Numbered from the stretch's first letter, positions 25,814 through 34,553 are shown. The stretch: 64,000 nt of DNA from CAYXLI01 sp964464925 (GCA_964464925.1 CAYXLI010000021.1:36660-100659); one strand, 5' to 3'. The notes: generated by a model not told the origin, from the sequence alone. Numbers and translations are program-made.

Positions 25814-28012
25814 ATGCCTAAACGGCAACTTGCACTCGGAACCATTTCTTTTACGATTTGTTTCGCCGGCTGGGGACTGATAAGCGCGTTCGCGCCTCGG
25901 TTCCGTGAGTTGCTCCATCTCACCGCCAGCCAGACGGCGTTACTGATAGCCGTACCTGTCCTTCTCGGGTCGCTCGCCCGCATTCCCATGGGGTTGTTGA
26001 CGGACCGCTACAAGGGACGTGCGGTGTTCACCGCGCTCATGCTGTTCGCGGCGATCCCGCCGCTGCTGTTGCCTTTCGCTCGTACGTACGGCGAACTGCT
26101 GGGAGTCGCATTTCTGCTCGGGATGGCGGGATCGTCGTTCGCTGTCGGCGTAGGGTTCGTATCGCGATGGTTTCAAGCCGATCAACAGGGCTCGGCTTTG
26201 GGAGTTTACGGGCTCGGCAACATCGGACAATCCGCTGCAGTCTTTCTCGGCCCCGTGTTGGCCGCCCGTATCGGGATGGACAACGTCTTTCGCGGCGTAT
26301 CGGTATTGCTGGTGACCTGGGCAATTATTTTCGTTCTCGCTGCGCGGAATTCGACGGTGGAAGTGAAGCCCAAGCCGCTCAGCGCGATGCTTGCGCTGCT
26401 CGGCCGCGAGCGGCTGGCCTGGGTGCTGTCGAGTTTCTACTTCCTCACCTTCGGCGGGTTTGTTGCATTTTCGATTTACCTGCCAAGCTTGCTGAAAGAC
26501 GAGTTCAGGCTGACTCCGGCGGACGCGGGGCTGCGCACCGCGGGCTTTGTTGTACTGGCGACTCTGTTGCGGCCGGTGGGAGGGTGGCTCTCGGACCGGA
26601 TTGGGGGCGCCCGCGTACTCAGCGTCATCTTTTTCGGTGTTGTACCGTTCGCGCTGCTGCTCGCATGGCCATCGATGCTTCCGTTCACTGTGGGCGCGCT
26701 TGGATGCGCGGCGCTGCTCGGCCTGGGAAATGGAGCCGTATTCAAGCTGGTGCCGCAGTACTTTCCCGCGGAAACGGGCACGGTGACGGGCCTGGTGGGC
26801 GCGATGGGAGGGTTGGGTGGCTTCTTTCCTCCGCTGCTGCTCGGGTTCTTTCGCGACACTACGGGAGCGGTTTGGCCCGGATTTGTTTTGCTGGCAGCAA
26901 CGGCCCTGGTGCTCTGGCGAGTGAACGCGAAAGTATTCGTTGCAGTAGAGGAAGAGAGAGAGAGGGTAGAGAGCCGGGGGCGCCAGCAGCTACGCGCCGG
27001 GGCCTGGGCAACGATGTGGGCAGGAATGCTGATTGCATCGATCGTGGTGGGTTCCCGGAACCTGCAGAACTTCGACCCTGCACTGGTGATCTACACTTTC
27101 GCCGTGGTATTCGCTGTCTGGGGAGTGGTCTATCATTACACCGTTTGGATCGATAAGCCGCCGACGCGTGTTTATTGGGACCGGGGATGGCAGATCGTTC
27201 GCCAGCAGGGGCTTTTGTGGAGCCTGCCGAGACTTGCTGCTCTGACCGGCCGCAATCTGGTGGCCCAGACTTTCATCCGGAAACGGAGCGCGCTGCGATG
27301 GTGGATGCATCAGAGCATTTTCTGGGGATGCGTGCTGGCGATGGCGATCACATTTCCGCTGGTGTTCGGCTGGATCTCGTTCAAGAGCCGGCCCGATGAC
27401 CAGATGATGTACGTGACCTATCTGTTCGGTTTCCCCGCGGGTGAGTTTCGGCTCGGCACTCCGCTTGCTGAACTGTTATTCCACGGCCTGGATGTTGCAG
27501 CCGTGCTGGTGCTCGCCGGTATCGGACTATCTCTATGGCGGCGGATGCGCGACAAGGGCGCACTCACGGTGCAAAGCTTCGCGATGGACTTCTTCCCGCT
27601 GTTCCTGCTCTTCGCGATTTCGGTGACCGGTCTGGCGCTGACTGTTTCGCAGATGTGGTTGCGCGGCCGGGCGTACAGCTTCATCGCAATCCTGCATGCG
27701 ATCACCGTGATTGCGGGCCTGCTTTACATGCCGTTCGGGAAGTTCTTTCACATTTTTCAACGGCCCGCCCAATTGGGCGTGAAGCTTTACCACGAGGTGG
27801 GCGCCATGAGTGAAGCCGCCGCATGCGCCAGGTGCGGCCAGAAGTTCGCCTCACGGATGCATCTGGACGATTTGACGAAGAAGGTGCTGCCGCAGATGGG
27901 GTTCCATTACCAGATGAGCGACGGCGGGTATTGGCAGGATCTGTGTCCAGCCTGTAAGCGAAAGACGCTATCGACAGCACAACTGAAGATTAAAGAGGAA
28001 GCGCATGGCTAA
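25814..28012 (+). CDS. NarK-type nitrate/nitrite transporter fused to a haem-b-like membrane module and zinc ribbon
   Basis: 732 residues in three parts. Residues 1 to about 385 are a 12-helix MFS transporter with NarK features: GMAGSSFAVGVGFVSRWF, and GNGAVFKLVPQYFP followed by GTVTGLVGAMGGLGGFFPP, close to the two nitrate signatures. Residues about 395-650 add further helices with four histidines, H499, H557, H628 and H646. The 18-residue H628-H646 spacing equals that of the NarI haem ligands His187 and His205. The tail holds C671-x2-C674 and C711-x2-C714, a probable zinc ribbon. It would import nitrate and possibly pass quinol electrons to the molybdoenzyme whose gene overlaps by 8 nt. The fusion is unusual; haem binding is inference. 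Confidence 0.8.
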   Translation: MPKRQLALGTISFTICFAGWGLISAFAPRFRELLHLTASQTALLIAVPVLLGSLARIPMGLLTDRYKGRAVFTALMLFAAIPPLLLPFARTYGELLGVAFLLGMAGSSFAVGVGFVSRWFQADQQGSALGVYGLGNIGQSAAVFLGPVLAARIGMDNVFRGVSVLLVTWAIIFVLAARNSTVEVKPKPLSAMLALLGRERLAWVLSSFYFLTFGGFVAFSIYLPSLLKDEFRLTPADAGLRTAGFVVLATLLRPVGGWLSDRIGGARVLSVIFFGVVPFALLLAWPSMLPFTVGALGCAALLGLGNGAVFKLVPQYFPAETGTVTGLVGAMGGLGGFFPPLLLGFFRDTTGAVWPGFVLLAATALVLWRVNAKVFVAVEEERERVESRGRQQLRAGAWATMWAGMLIASIVVGSRNLQNFDPALVIYTFAVVFAVWGVVYHYTVWIDKPPTRVYWDRGWQIVRQQGLLWSLPRLAALTGRNLVAQTFIRKRSALRWWMHQSIFWGCVLAMAITFPLVFGWISFKSRPDDQMMYVTYLFGFPAGEFRLGTPLAELLFHGLDVAAVLVLAGIGLSLWRRMRDKGALTVQSFAMDFFPLFLLFAISVTGLALTVSQMWLRGRAYSFIAILHAITVIAGLLYMPFGKFFHIFQRPAQLGVKLYHEVGAMSEAAACARCGQKFASRMHLDDLTKKVLPQMGFHYQMSDGGYWQDLCPACKRKTLSTAQLKIKEEAHG

Positions 28013-30305
28013 GCCGCCTGAACCGCTCACAGACTTGAACCGCGAATTCGGGCCGCACCCGAGCTATACGCCGGCGGGAGGATGGCAGGAGGAATCGCGC
28101 CATGCTCCGGATCGCCTGGTACAGACGCATTGCTGCTTTTGCGGGCAGCAGTGCGGGATCAAGCTGAAGGTTCGCAACAATACTTTGACGGGCTTCGAGC
28201 CTTGGCAGGAGTTTCCTTTCAACCGCGGGATGCTGTGCCCGAAGGGCGTGAAGCGATACATGCAGTCAGCGCATCCGGACCGGCTGCTGGAACCAGTGAT
28301 GCGCACCGAAAGCGGCTTTCGCAAGGCTGAATGGGGGGAAGTGCTGGACTTCACGGCGCGCCGCCTGAGAGAAATCCAGGAGAAGTACGGGAAGGATTCG
28401 GTCGCTGTTTTTGGCGGCGCATCGCTGATTACGGAGAAGTCGTATTTGCTGGGCAAGTTCGCGCGAGTGGGGCTGGGGACGAAACAGATCGATTACAACG
28501 GGCGGCTCTGCATGGTTTCGGCCGGAACGGCTTATAAGCTGGCGTTCGATGTCGACCGCAGCCTGATTCAGTGGAGTGAAATCCCGAAGGCCGACGTTCT
28601 GATGGTGATTGGCGCGAATATCGGCGATTGCGCGCCGATCACTACAGACTACATCTGGCGATGCCGAGACCGCGGCGGCAAATTGATCGTAGTGGATCCG
28701 CGTATGACGCCGATCTCCCGCAACGCGGATCTGTATCTGCCGGTGCGCCCGGGGACGGACCTGGCGCTGCTGATGGGCATCCTGCATGTGATCGTGCGCG
28801 ATGGCCTGGAGGACAAGCAATTCATCGCGCAGCACACGACAGGGTGGGACGCAGTTGCCGAGGGCGTGAAACCCTACGATCTGCAAAAGGTAGCGGAGAT
28901 GACGGGCGTGCCGCCGCAGTCCGTGGAGAAAGCCGCACACTGGTTCGCAAAGGCAGACAAGGCCATCGCGATGCACGCGCGCGGCCTGGAGCACCATTCC
29001 AAAGGCGTGGAGAACTGTCTTGCGGTGATCAATATCGCCCTGGCCACGGGCCATGTGGGGCGTGAAGGTTGCGGAGCCACGATGATCACGGGGCAGGGCA
29101 ACGGGCAGGGCGGCCGCGAACACGGTCAAAAGTGCGATCAGTTGCCGGGACAGCGATCGATCAACGATCCAGCGGCGCGCGAGCATGTCGCGAAGGTGTG
29201 GGGTATCCGGCCCGAGGATATCCCGGGCCCAGGCGTCTCCGCGCAAGAGATCATGAATTTGATTCACGACGGCGAGATCAAAGCACTGGTCAACATCTGT
29301 TTCAATCCGGCGGTCTCGTTGCCGAATGCAGGTTTCACGAGGGAAGCGCTCTCGAAACTGGAGTTTCTTGGAGTGATCGACTTCTTTCTATCCGAGACCG
29401 CGCAGTATGCCGATGTCGTGCTCGCCGGAAGCCTGCAGGAAGAGGAAGAAGGCGTGACGTGCAGCGCGGAAGGGCGCGTGCTGCATATCCAAAAGGCCAC
29501 GAATCCGCCTGGCAATGCAAAGACGGACACCTGGATCATCTGCGAGATCGCGAAGCGGCTCGGGAAAGAGCAGTATTTTCCTTATGTGTCGACGCGCGAG
29601 ATCTTCGATGAACTGCGCGAGGCGTCGCGCGGCGGGCATGCGGACTATTACGGCATCACTTACGAGAAGATTGACGAGCAGATGGGCGTGTTCTGGCCGT
29701 GTCCGACGCCAGATCACCCGGGCACGCCAAACCTGATCAACGGCGGCATCTCTTACTTCCCGGACGGCAAGTGCCGGTTTCACGTGACCGACTGGAGAGC
29801 GAGCGGCGATCCTGTGGATGCCGACTTCCCGGTGTACCTTACTACGGGACGCGTGGTAAGCCAATACCTGTCGGGCACCCAGACGCGCCGGATCGGCGGG
29901 CTGGTGGATATTTATCCGCAACCATTGGTCGAGATTCATCCGCGGCTGGCGGAGAAGTACGGCATCCAGACCAACGACTGGGTGACAGTGAAGACGCGAC
30001 GCGACGAGATTACGCTGCAAGCCAACGTAGTGAAAACCATTCGCCCGGATACGGTGTTCATTCCGTACCACTGGCCGAACGAGCGCAGCGCCAACCGGCT
30101 TACCCACCGCACGCTGGATCCGCGCAGCAAGATTCCCGAGTTCAAGGTGTCCGCCTGCCAGTTGCGCAGATCGACGGCGCCGGAATGGGCTGGACGGACC
30201 GAAGTGGAGGAGGCCAAGCGAGGTACGGCTACTACGTCGAGGGCGCCCGGAATGCCGGATCCATTGGTCAATATCGGGCAACCGCGAAACGGGAGCAAGC
30301 CGTAA
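28005..30305 (+). CDS. Cytoplasmic molybdopterin oxidoreductase, Nas/NarB-like nitrate reductase
   Basis: 766 residues. C43-x2-C46-x3-C50-x27-C78 binds the proximal [4Fe-4S] cluster. YNGRLCM places C169 where the Mo-ligating cysteine lies in NasA/NarB/NapA enzymes. GANIGDCAP, VVDPRMTPISRNADLYLPVRPGTDLAL and GQGNGQGGREHGQKCDQLPGQR are bis-MGD binding signatures, the last typical of assimilatory nitrate reductases. The C-terminal molybdopterin dinucleotide domain (TTGRVVSQYLSGTQTRR) is present. No Tat or Sec signal, so it acts in the cytoplasm. Co-occurrence with a NarK-type transporter supports nitrate as substrate. It ends TAATG, one base shared with the next gene. A different oxyanion is possible. 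Confidence 0.85.
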   Translation: MAKPPEPLTDLNREFGPHPSYTPAGGWQEESRHAPDRLVQTHCCFCGQQCGIKLKVRNNTLTGFEPWQEFPFNRGMLCPKGVKRYMQSAHPDRLLEPVMRTESGFRKAEWGEVLDFTARRLREIQEKYGKDSVAVFGGASLITEKSYLLGKFARVGLGTKQIDYNGRLCMVSAGTAYKLAFDVDRSLIQWSEIPKADVLMVIGANIGDCAPITTDYIWRCRDRGGKLIVVDPRMTPISRNADLYLPVRPGTDLALLMGILHVIVRDGLEDKQFIAQHTTGWDAVAEGVKPYDLQKVAEMTGVPPQSVEKAAHWFAKADKAIAMHARGLEHHSKGVENCLAVINIALATGHVGREGCGATMITGQGNGQGGREHGQKCDQLPGQRSINDPAAREHVAKVWGIRPEDIPGPGVSAQEIMNLIHDGEIKALVNICFNPAVSLPNAGFTREALSKLEFLGVIDFFLSETAQYADVVLAGSLQEEEEGVTCSAEGRVLHIQKATNPPGNAKTDTWIICEIAKRLGKEQYFPYVSTREIFDELREASRGGHADYYGITYEKIDEQMGVFWPCPTPDHPGTPNLINGGISYFPDGKCRFHVTDWRASGDPVDADFPVYLTTGRVVSQYLSGTQTRRIGGLVDIYPQPLVEIHPRLAEKYGIQTNDWVTVKTRRDEITLQANVVKTIRPDTVFIPYHWPNERSANRLTHRTLDPRSKIPEFKVSACQLRRSTAPEWAGRTEVEEAKRGTATTSRAPGMPDPLVNIGQPRNGSKP

Positions 30306-30895
30306 TGTTCGGATATGAGTTCTATGTGGACCCGTCGCGCTGCATCGGCTGCCAGTCTTGCCTAAAGGCCTGCGAGGAGTGCGAGACGCACAGGGGCGTG
30401 TCGATGATCAACTTCGATTTTCTGGACCGGCCCGATGTGATTGCGACCGCCGCTTACGTTTGCTGGCACTGCGAAGATCCGACGTGTGCGCAGGTCTGTC
30501 CGGCGGACGCGATCAAGGTGGACGAGGACGGAGTTGTGCAATCGGCGCTGAAACCCCGGTGCATCGGGTGTGCGAACTGCGTGCTTGCCTGCCCGTTCGG
30601 CATTCCAAAGCTAGTGCCCGAATACGAGCAAATGATGAAGTGCGATATGTGCTATGACCGGACCTCGATCGGCAAGAAACCGATGTGTGCGACGGTGTGT
30701 CCGAGCCAGGCGCTGGCCTACGTGAAGCCCGAGGAGATTGCGGCGATGCGGCGGGAGAAGCCGGTGAATACGTTTTATTTCGGCGAACAGAAGATCGTTA
30801 CGAAGGTCTACATGATGGCGCCATCCGAGCGTGATTTTGTTTCAGTGGACGTGGCGGACTACACGTGGGAACAGGAGGACGCATATGTCATCTAA
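30305..30895 (+). CDS. Four-cluster [4Fe-4S] ferredoxin subunit (NrfC/DmsB type)
   Basis: 196 residues with sixteen cysteines in four classical groups: C13/16/19/23, C53/56/61/65, C86/89/92/96 and C113/116/128/132. This is the electron-wire subunit architecture of DmsB, NrfC and PhsB. The start at ATG 30305 overlaps the molybdoenzyme stop by one base (TAATG). No signal peptide, so it should dock with the cytoplasmic catalytic subunit and accept electrons from a membrane partner, probably the fused haem-b-like module. The C terminus overlaps the Rieske gene by 11 nt. Confidence 0.9.
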   Translation: MFGYEFYVDPSRCIGCQSCLKACEECETHRGVSMINFDFLDRPDVIATAAYVCWHCEDPTCAQVCPADAIKVDEDGVVQSALKPRCIGCANCVLACPFGIPKLVPEYEQMMKCDMCYDRTSIGKKPMCATVCPSQALAYVKPEEIAAMRREKPVNTFYFGEQKIVTKVYMMAPSERDFVSVDVADYTWEQEDAYVI

Positions 30896-31397
30896 GCCGG
30901 TGCCGCCGCCGTTATGGCGCGAAGAGTTCTCCGTCTTCCAGAACGACGAGCGCTACGTCGGACGGCGGCAGTTGACGAAATTCCTGACGCTGACCAGCCT
31001 GGCGATGTTTGTGGGAAACATTTGGATTCTCATACGTTCGTGGCTGCAGGGTAAGCCCTCAGCGCCTCCAGTGGTGAGCGTGGCGCGCGTTGGCGAGATT
31101 CCCGTGGGCGGCGTGAAGCTGTTCCAGTATCCGCAGCGGGGCGAGCAGTGCATCCTGGTGCGAGTCGACCAGGATGCTTATGCCGCTTACAGCCAGAAAT
31201 GCACGCACTTGTCGTGCGCGGTCTATTATTCACCGCAATCGCGCGATCTAGTGTGCCCTTGTCACGAAGGCCATTTCTCTGTTCGGGACGGCAGCGTACT
31301 GCAGGGTCCGCCGACCCGGGCACTGCCGGCGGTTAAGCTGGAGCGGCGCGGCGAGGAATTGGTAGCCATTGGAATGACCACGGAAGGGGCGGATTGA
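30885..31397 (+). CDS. Rieske [2Fe-2S] protein with N-terminal membrane anchor
   Basis: 170 residues from the ATG at 30885, preceded by AGGAGG. The cluster is bound by C106-x-H108 and C124-x2-H127. C111 and C126 are placed to form the stabilising disulfide of high-potential bc1-type Rieske proteins. GRRQLTKFL before a hydrophobic helix (about 35-52) resembles a Tat-type uncleaved anchor, which would put the cluster on the periplasmic side, unlike the signal-less molybdoenzyme and ferredoxin. Rieske genes also occur in haloarchaeal nar operons, so a link to nitrate respiration is plausible. It overlaps the small membrane gene by one base (TGATG). Confidence 0.85.
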   Translation: MSSKPVPPPLWREEFSVFQNDERYVGRRQLTKFLTLTSLAMFVGNIWILIRSWLQGKPSAPPVVSVARVGEIPVGGVKLFQYPQRGEQCILVRVDQDAYAAYSQKCTHLSCAVYYSPQSRDLVCPCHEGHFSVRDGSVLQGPPTRALPAVKLERRGEELVAIGMTTEGAD

Positions 31398-31651
31398 TGC
31401 GCGCCTCCCAGTTCTCAAAACAGAGACGCGGGTTGACGGCCATTGATGGCGCGATGGCCCTCATCGTAATTTTGCTCATGGTGCAGATCTGGTTGCTCTC
31501 CGCAACTTTGGATGCGTATTTATCGGGGCACCGGGATGCGGCGCTGCCGGGAGCCATCGTTTCCGGAGTCCTCTTCGCCGCGTGCGCGGGCCTCTACCTT
31601 TTCGTAGATCGCATCGAATCGAGTGCGAAGAATGGAGAGGCCCAGGAGTAG
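31397..31651 (+). CDS. Small two-helix membrane protein at the end of the nitrate operon
   Basis: 84 residues from the ATG at 31397, which shares one base with the Rieske stop. Two hydrophobic helices are evident (about residues 20-40, AMALIVILLMVQIWLLSATL, and 50-68, ending AGLYLFV), with a basic N terminus and a polar C terminus. No conserved cysteine or histidine, so a structural or assembly role in the preceding complex is more likely than electron transfer. I do not recognise the family. It is convergent with the E1 gene, 17 bp away. Confidence 0.65.
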   Translation: MRASQFSKQRRGLTAIDGAMALIVILLMVQIWLLSATLDAYLSGHRDAALPGAIVSGVLFAACAGLYLFVDRIESSAKNGEAQE

Positions 31652-31668
31652 CGGTCCGTGCTAAATCG

Positions 31669-33702
31669 TTAATACGCCAGCAAGCGTTCCACGGCCCGGC
31701 GGAGATCCTCCACCGCAGGCAAAACCGCCGCTTCCAGATTGGGCGCATTCGGAACAAACGTGTCTTTTGCCGCAACCCGGAGTACCGGCGCGTCCAGAGC
31801 GTCGATCGCGTTTTCAGAGACGCGCGCGACGATCTCCGCGCCGAATCCCATCGTCAGGTTATCCTCATGCAGCACGATCAGCCGGCTGGTCTTGCGGACA
31901 CTCCGATAGATGAGTTCTTCATCGAGCGGAACCAGCGTACGCAGGTCCAGGATCTCGAGCGAGCGACCTTCGGCATTCATCTGGCGGGCGAGTTCGATCG
32001 CATGATACACCGTGGCGCCCCAGGTCACGATGGTGACATCGGAACCTTCCCGCACCACACGGCCGTGCCCGAAAGGAAGGATGTAGTCTGCCGAAGGCTC
32101 TAGCGACCGGGCCTGGGCTTTTCTGTATAGCGCCTTGTGTTCGAGAAAGACTACCGGATCCTGGCAACGAGCAGCAGCTTTGATTAGGCCCTTTGCATCT
32201 TCGGCGTTGCTCGGGAAGACGACATGCCAACCCGGGATATGAGCAAAGAACGATTCCACGCAGGCCGAATGCCATGGGCCACCCTTGATGTATCCGCCGA
32301 CGGCAACGCGCAGGACAACGGGGCATTGCCATTCTCCCTGGCTGCGCCAGCGCACGGTGGGGATCTCATCGCGAAGTTGCATTGCTGCGGGCCAGAGATA
32401 GTCGCCGAACTGAATTTCGATGATGGGCTTATATCCGCCGATGGCCATTCCCGCGGCAACGCCGGCGATGCTTGCCTCGGCTAGCGGCGCATTGAACACG
32501 CGTTCGGGGAAAGCAGCGCTCAGACCGCGAGTCACGCCGAAGACGCCGCCCTTCGGATCGGCGATGTCCTCGCCCCACAGCACCGTTTTCGGATTCCGTT
32601 GCAATTCTTCGCGGAGACCATGATTGATCGCATCGATCATGGCCACGGGTTCGTTTGAGATATAGGCCGGAGTGGTGGGAGCGCTGAGCACAACGGGGTC
32701 CTCGGCGTAAATGTGGGCCATGAGGTTGGACGTTGACGGGACGGGTTGGGAGTCGGCTTCCTCGGCGGCCTGGTCCACCGCAGCTTTGATCTCGGAGCGC
32801 AGGGCGCCTACCTGATCCGGCGTGAGAATACCGTGGGCAAGGACGTACCGTTCTGTTCGAAGAATCGGGTCGCGCCCGTTCACGGCCTGAAGGTCGGATT
32901 CGTCGCGATATTTCCGGTGATCATCGGAAGAGGAGTGCGGGTCGATGCGCACGACGCTGGCTTCGATGAGAGCTGGTCCTTCCCCGGCCCGGATGGATCG
33001 GACGACCTGCGGGACTGTCTCGTAGATGGAGTCGAACGAAGTGCCGTCGATCTGGTAGGCGGGCATGCCGAATCCGGCAGCGATGCGATGGATGTCACCC
33101 GCCGTCTGATGATGCTGGCGTGTGCTGATCGCGAGTCCATTATTCTGCACCAGGAACAACACCGGCAGCTTTTCGCGATGAGCCCAATTCAGGGCCTCAA
33201 AGAACTCACCTTCACTGGTAGCACCATCCCCTGACGAGACGTGAACGATTTCGTCGCCGCCGCCGGCGCGGATCGCTCGCGCCATGCCAACCGCGTTCAG
33301 GTACTGAGTTCCCGTGACGGCGGTCTGGGAAACGAGGTGCAACCGGCGTGACGACCAATGCTCGGGCATGTTACGGCCGTTGGAGTTTGGGTCACCTTCA
33401 CGGCTCAGCATGCCGAGAAAGATATCTCTGAGTGGAACCCCGAGCCCGACAGCAATCGCCTTGGAGCGATAGTACGTAAAGAACCAGTCGTGACCCGGCC
33501 TCAGCAGCATGGTCATGCCGACCTGTAACTTCTCATGGCCACGCGTCGACGCATGGAATGAGCACTTACCCTGTTTCACCAGGGTCTTCATGCGTTCTTC
33601 GATGTAAAAGACCGTCAGGAGCTTACGGTAAAGGTCGAGGGTCAGCGCACGCGGAACGGATAACTGCTCCCCGGTCTCGATGGAATGGATTGCGGTTGCC
33701 AT
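31669..33702 (-). CDS. Fused alpha/beta E1 component of a 2-oxo-acid dehydrogenase
   Basis: About 677 residues from the ATG at 33702 (an alternative ATG at 33714 adds 4). The first half is an E1-alpha with the thiamine-diphosphate motif GDGATSEGEFFEALNWAHRE, ending in QNN, and a phosphorylation-loop-like DPHSSSDDHRKYRD. The second half is a complete E1-beta (VLWGEDIADPKGGVFGVTRGL, PLAEASIAGVAAGMA, CVESFFAHIPGW). It decarboxylates a 2-oxo acid (branched-chain or pyruvate) and transfers the acyl group to an E2 lipoyl domain. E2 and E3 genes are not adjacent. The alpha-beta fusion resembles branched-chain E1 enzymes of Bacteroidetes and acidobacteria. Divergent from ric. Confidence 0.88.
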   Translation of the reverse strand: MATAIHSIETGEQLSVPRALTLDLYRKLLTVFYIEERMKTLVKQGKCSFHASTRGHEKLQVGMTMLLRPGHDWFFTYYRSKAIAVGLGVPLRDIFLGMLSREGDPNSNGRNMPEHWSSRRLHLVSQTAVTGTQYLNAVGMARAIRAGGGDEIVHVSSGDGATSEGEFFEALNWAHREKLPVLFLVQNNGLAISTRQHHQTAGDIHRIAAGFGMPAYQIDGTSFDSIYETVPQVVRSIRAGEGPALIEASVVRIDPHSSSDDHRKYRDESDLQAVNGRDPILRTERYVLAHGILTPDQVGALRSEIKAAVDQAAEEADSQPVPSTSNLMAHIYAEDPVVLSAPTTPAYISNEPVAMIDAINHGLREELQRNPKTVLWGEDIADPKGGVFGVTRGLSAAFPERVFNAPLAEASIAGVAAGMAIGGYKPIIEIQFGDYLWPAAMQLRDEIPTVRWRSQGEWQCPVVLRVAVGGYIKGGPWHSACVESFFAHIPGWHVVFPSNAEDAKGLIKAAARCQDPVVFLEHKALYRKAQARSLEPSADYILPFGHGRVVREGSDVTIVTWGATVYHAIELARQMNAEGRSLEILDLRTLVPLDEELIYRSVRKTSRLIVLHEDNLTMGFGAEIVARVSENAIDALDAPVLRVAAKDTFVPNAPNLEAAVLPAVEDLRRAVERLLAY

Positions 33703-33746
33703 GATGTCTCTCAACTTCAGAGTATGCAGGCGGGGCGAAATCCGCG

Positions 33747-33760
33747 GTGATTAAAGTCAC
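33747..33760. promoter_or_regulatory. CRP/FNR-type operator between E1 and ric
   Basis: GTGA-N6-TCAC is a perfect dyad with the arm sequence and 6-nt spacer of CRP/FNR-superfamily sites. It lies 51 nt upstream of the ric ATG and about 45 nt upstream of the E1 start on the other strand, so it could control either or both genes. Confidence 0.45.
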
Positions 33761-33782
33761 AGACGCGGCAGGCTTATTTGCA

Positions 33783-33793
33783 ACACACTGTGT
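33783..33793. promoter_or_regulatory. Short palindrome ACACA-C-TGTGT before ric
   Basis: A perfect 5-bp-arm inverted repeat 18 nt upstream of the ric ATG, close to where the transcription start would be. It may be a second regulator site; there is no direct evidence for a named factor. Confidence 0.25.
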
Positions 33794-33811
33794 ACGAGGA
33801 CGCAAACTACC

Positions 33812-34537
33812 ATGCAAATTGCTGAGAAGGTTACAGTGGCGGAGATCGCGGCGAACTCGCTGGCCGCCGTAAGGGTGTTTGAGAAATACGGAATCGATTA
33901 CTGTTGCGGCGGCAAACGCCCGCTTGCGGATGTGTGCAGGGAGAAGGGCCAGGATGCGCAAGCGATACAGCGCGACCTAGACGCAGCGCTCGCCGGGACC
34001 GAGGCATCCATACGGGACTGGAACACGGCTCCGTTGGCTGAACTGGTGGAGCACATCGTTACGACGCATCATGAATATCTTCGCCGCGAACTTCCGGCGA
34101 TCGAAACACGGCTGGAAAAGGTCTACCGGGTCTACAACCAGCGCTATGGACCGACACTGACCGGACTGCCTGAGGTGTACGCCGGACTGCGAGCCGAACT
34201 TGAGTTGCACATACGGAAAGAGGAGATGATTCTTTTCCCGGCGATCGTGGCCAGCGAAGCGGCGGTTCATGCGGGGAGGCCTTTGCCCAGAACGCCATTC
34301 GGTAAAGTCTCGAATCCGATTCACATGATGGAGGCGGAGCATGAGAGCGCGGGGGAAGCGCTTGGGAAAATTCGCGAGATCACGCGCGATTTCGAACTGC
34401 CGGAATACGCCTGCGTGACTTACCGGGCGTTGATGAGCGGTCTGGATGAACTCGAGCGGGATTTGCACATGCATATCCACCTTGAGAACAACATTCTGTT
34501 TCCGCGAGCAGAGCAACTGGAAGCAGCACGCGGTTGA
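33812..34537 (+). CDS. ric: Iron-sulfur cluster repair di-iron protein (Ric/YtfE/ScdA)
   Basis: 241 residues. The N-terminal ScdA_N domain has the conserved YGIDYCCGG (27-34 region, C31 and C32). The C-terminal hemerythrin-like four-helix bundle carries the di-iron ligands: EHIVTTHHEYLRRELP, ELHIRKEEMILFP, MEAEHESAGEAL and HMHIHLENNILFPRA. The protein restores Fe-S clusters damaged by nitric oxide or peroxide in the cytoplasm. Its place between the nitrate cluster and the oxyR/ferritin genes fits nitrosative stress defence. A CRP/FNR-like dyad lies upstream. Confidence 0.93.
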   Translation: MQIAEKVTVAEIAANSLAAVRVFEKYGIDYCCGGKRPLADVCREKGQDAQAIQRDLDAALAGTEASIRDWNTAPLAELVEHIVTTHHEYLRRELPAIETRLEKVYRVYNQRYGPTLTGLPEVYAGLRAELELHIRKEEMILFPAIVASEAAVHAGRPLPRTPFGKVSNPIHMMEAEHESAGEALGKIREITRDFELPEYACVTYRALMSGLDELERDLHMHIHLENNILFPRAEQLEAARG

Positions 34538-34553
34538 CGAGGGCGTCCCGGCC

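Noticed and set aside
28266..29267. 333-codon frame on the minus strand
   Set aside because: Antisense to the molybdoenzyme gene; no recognisable domain.
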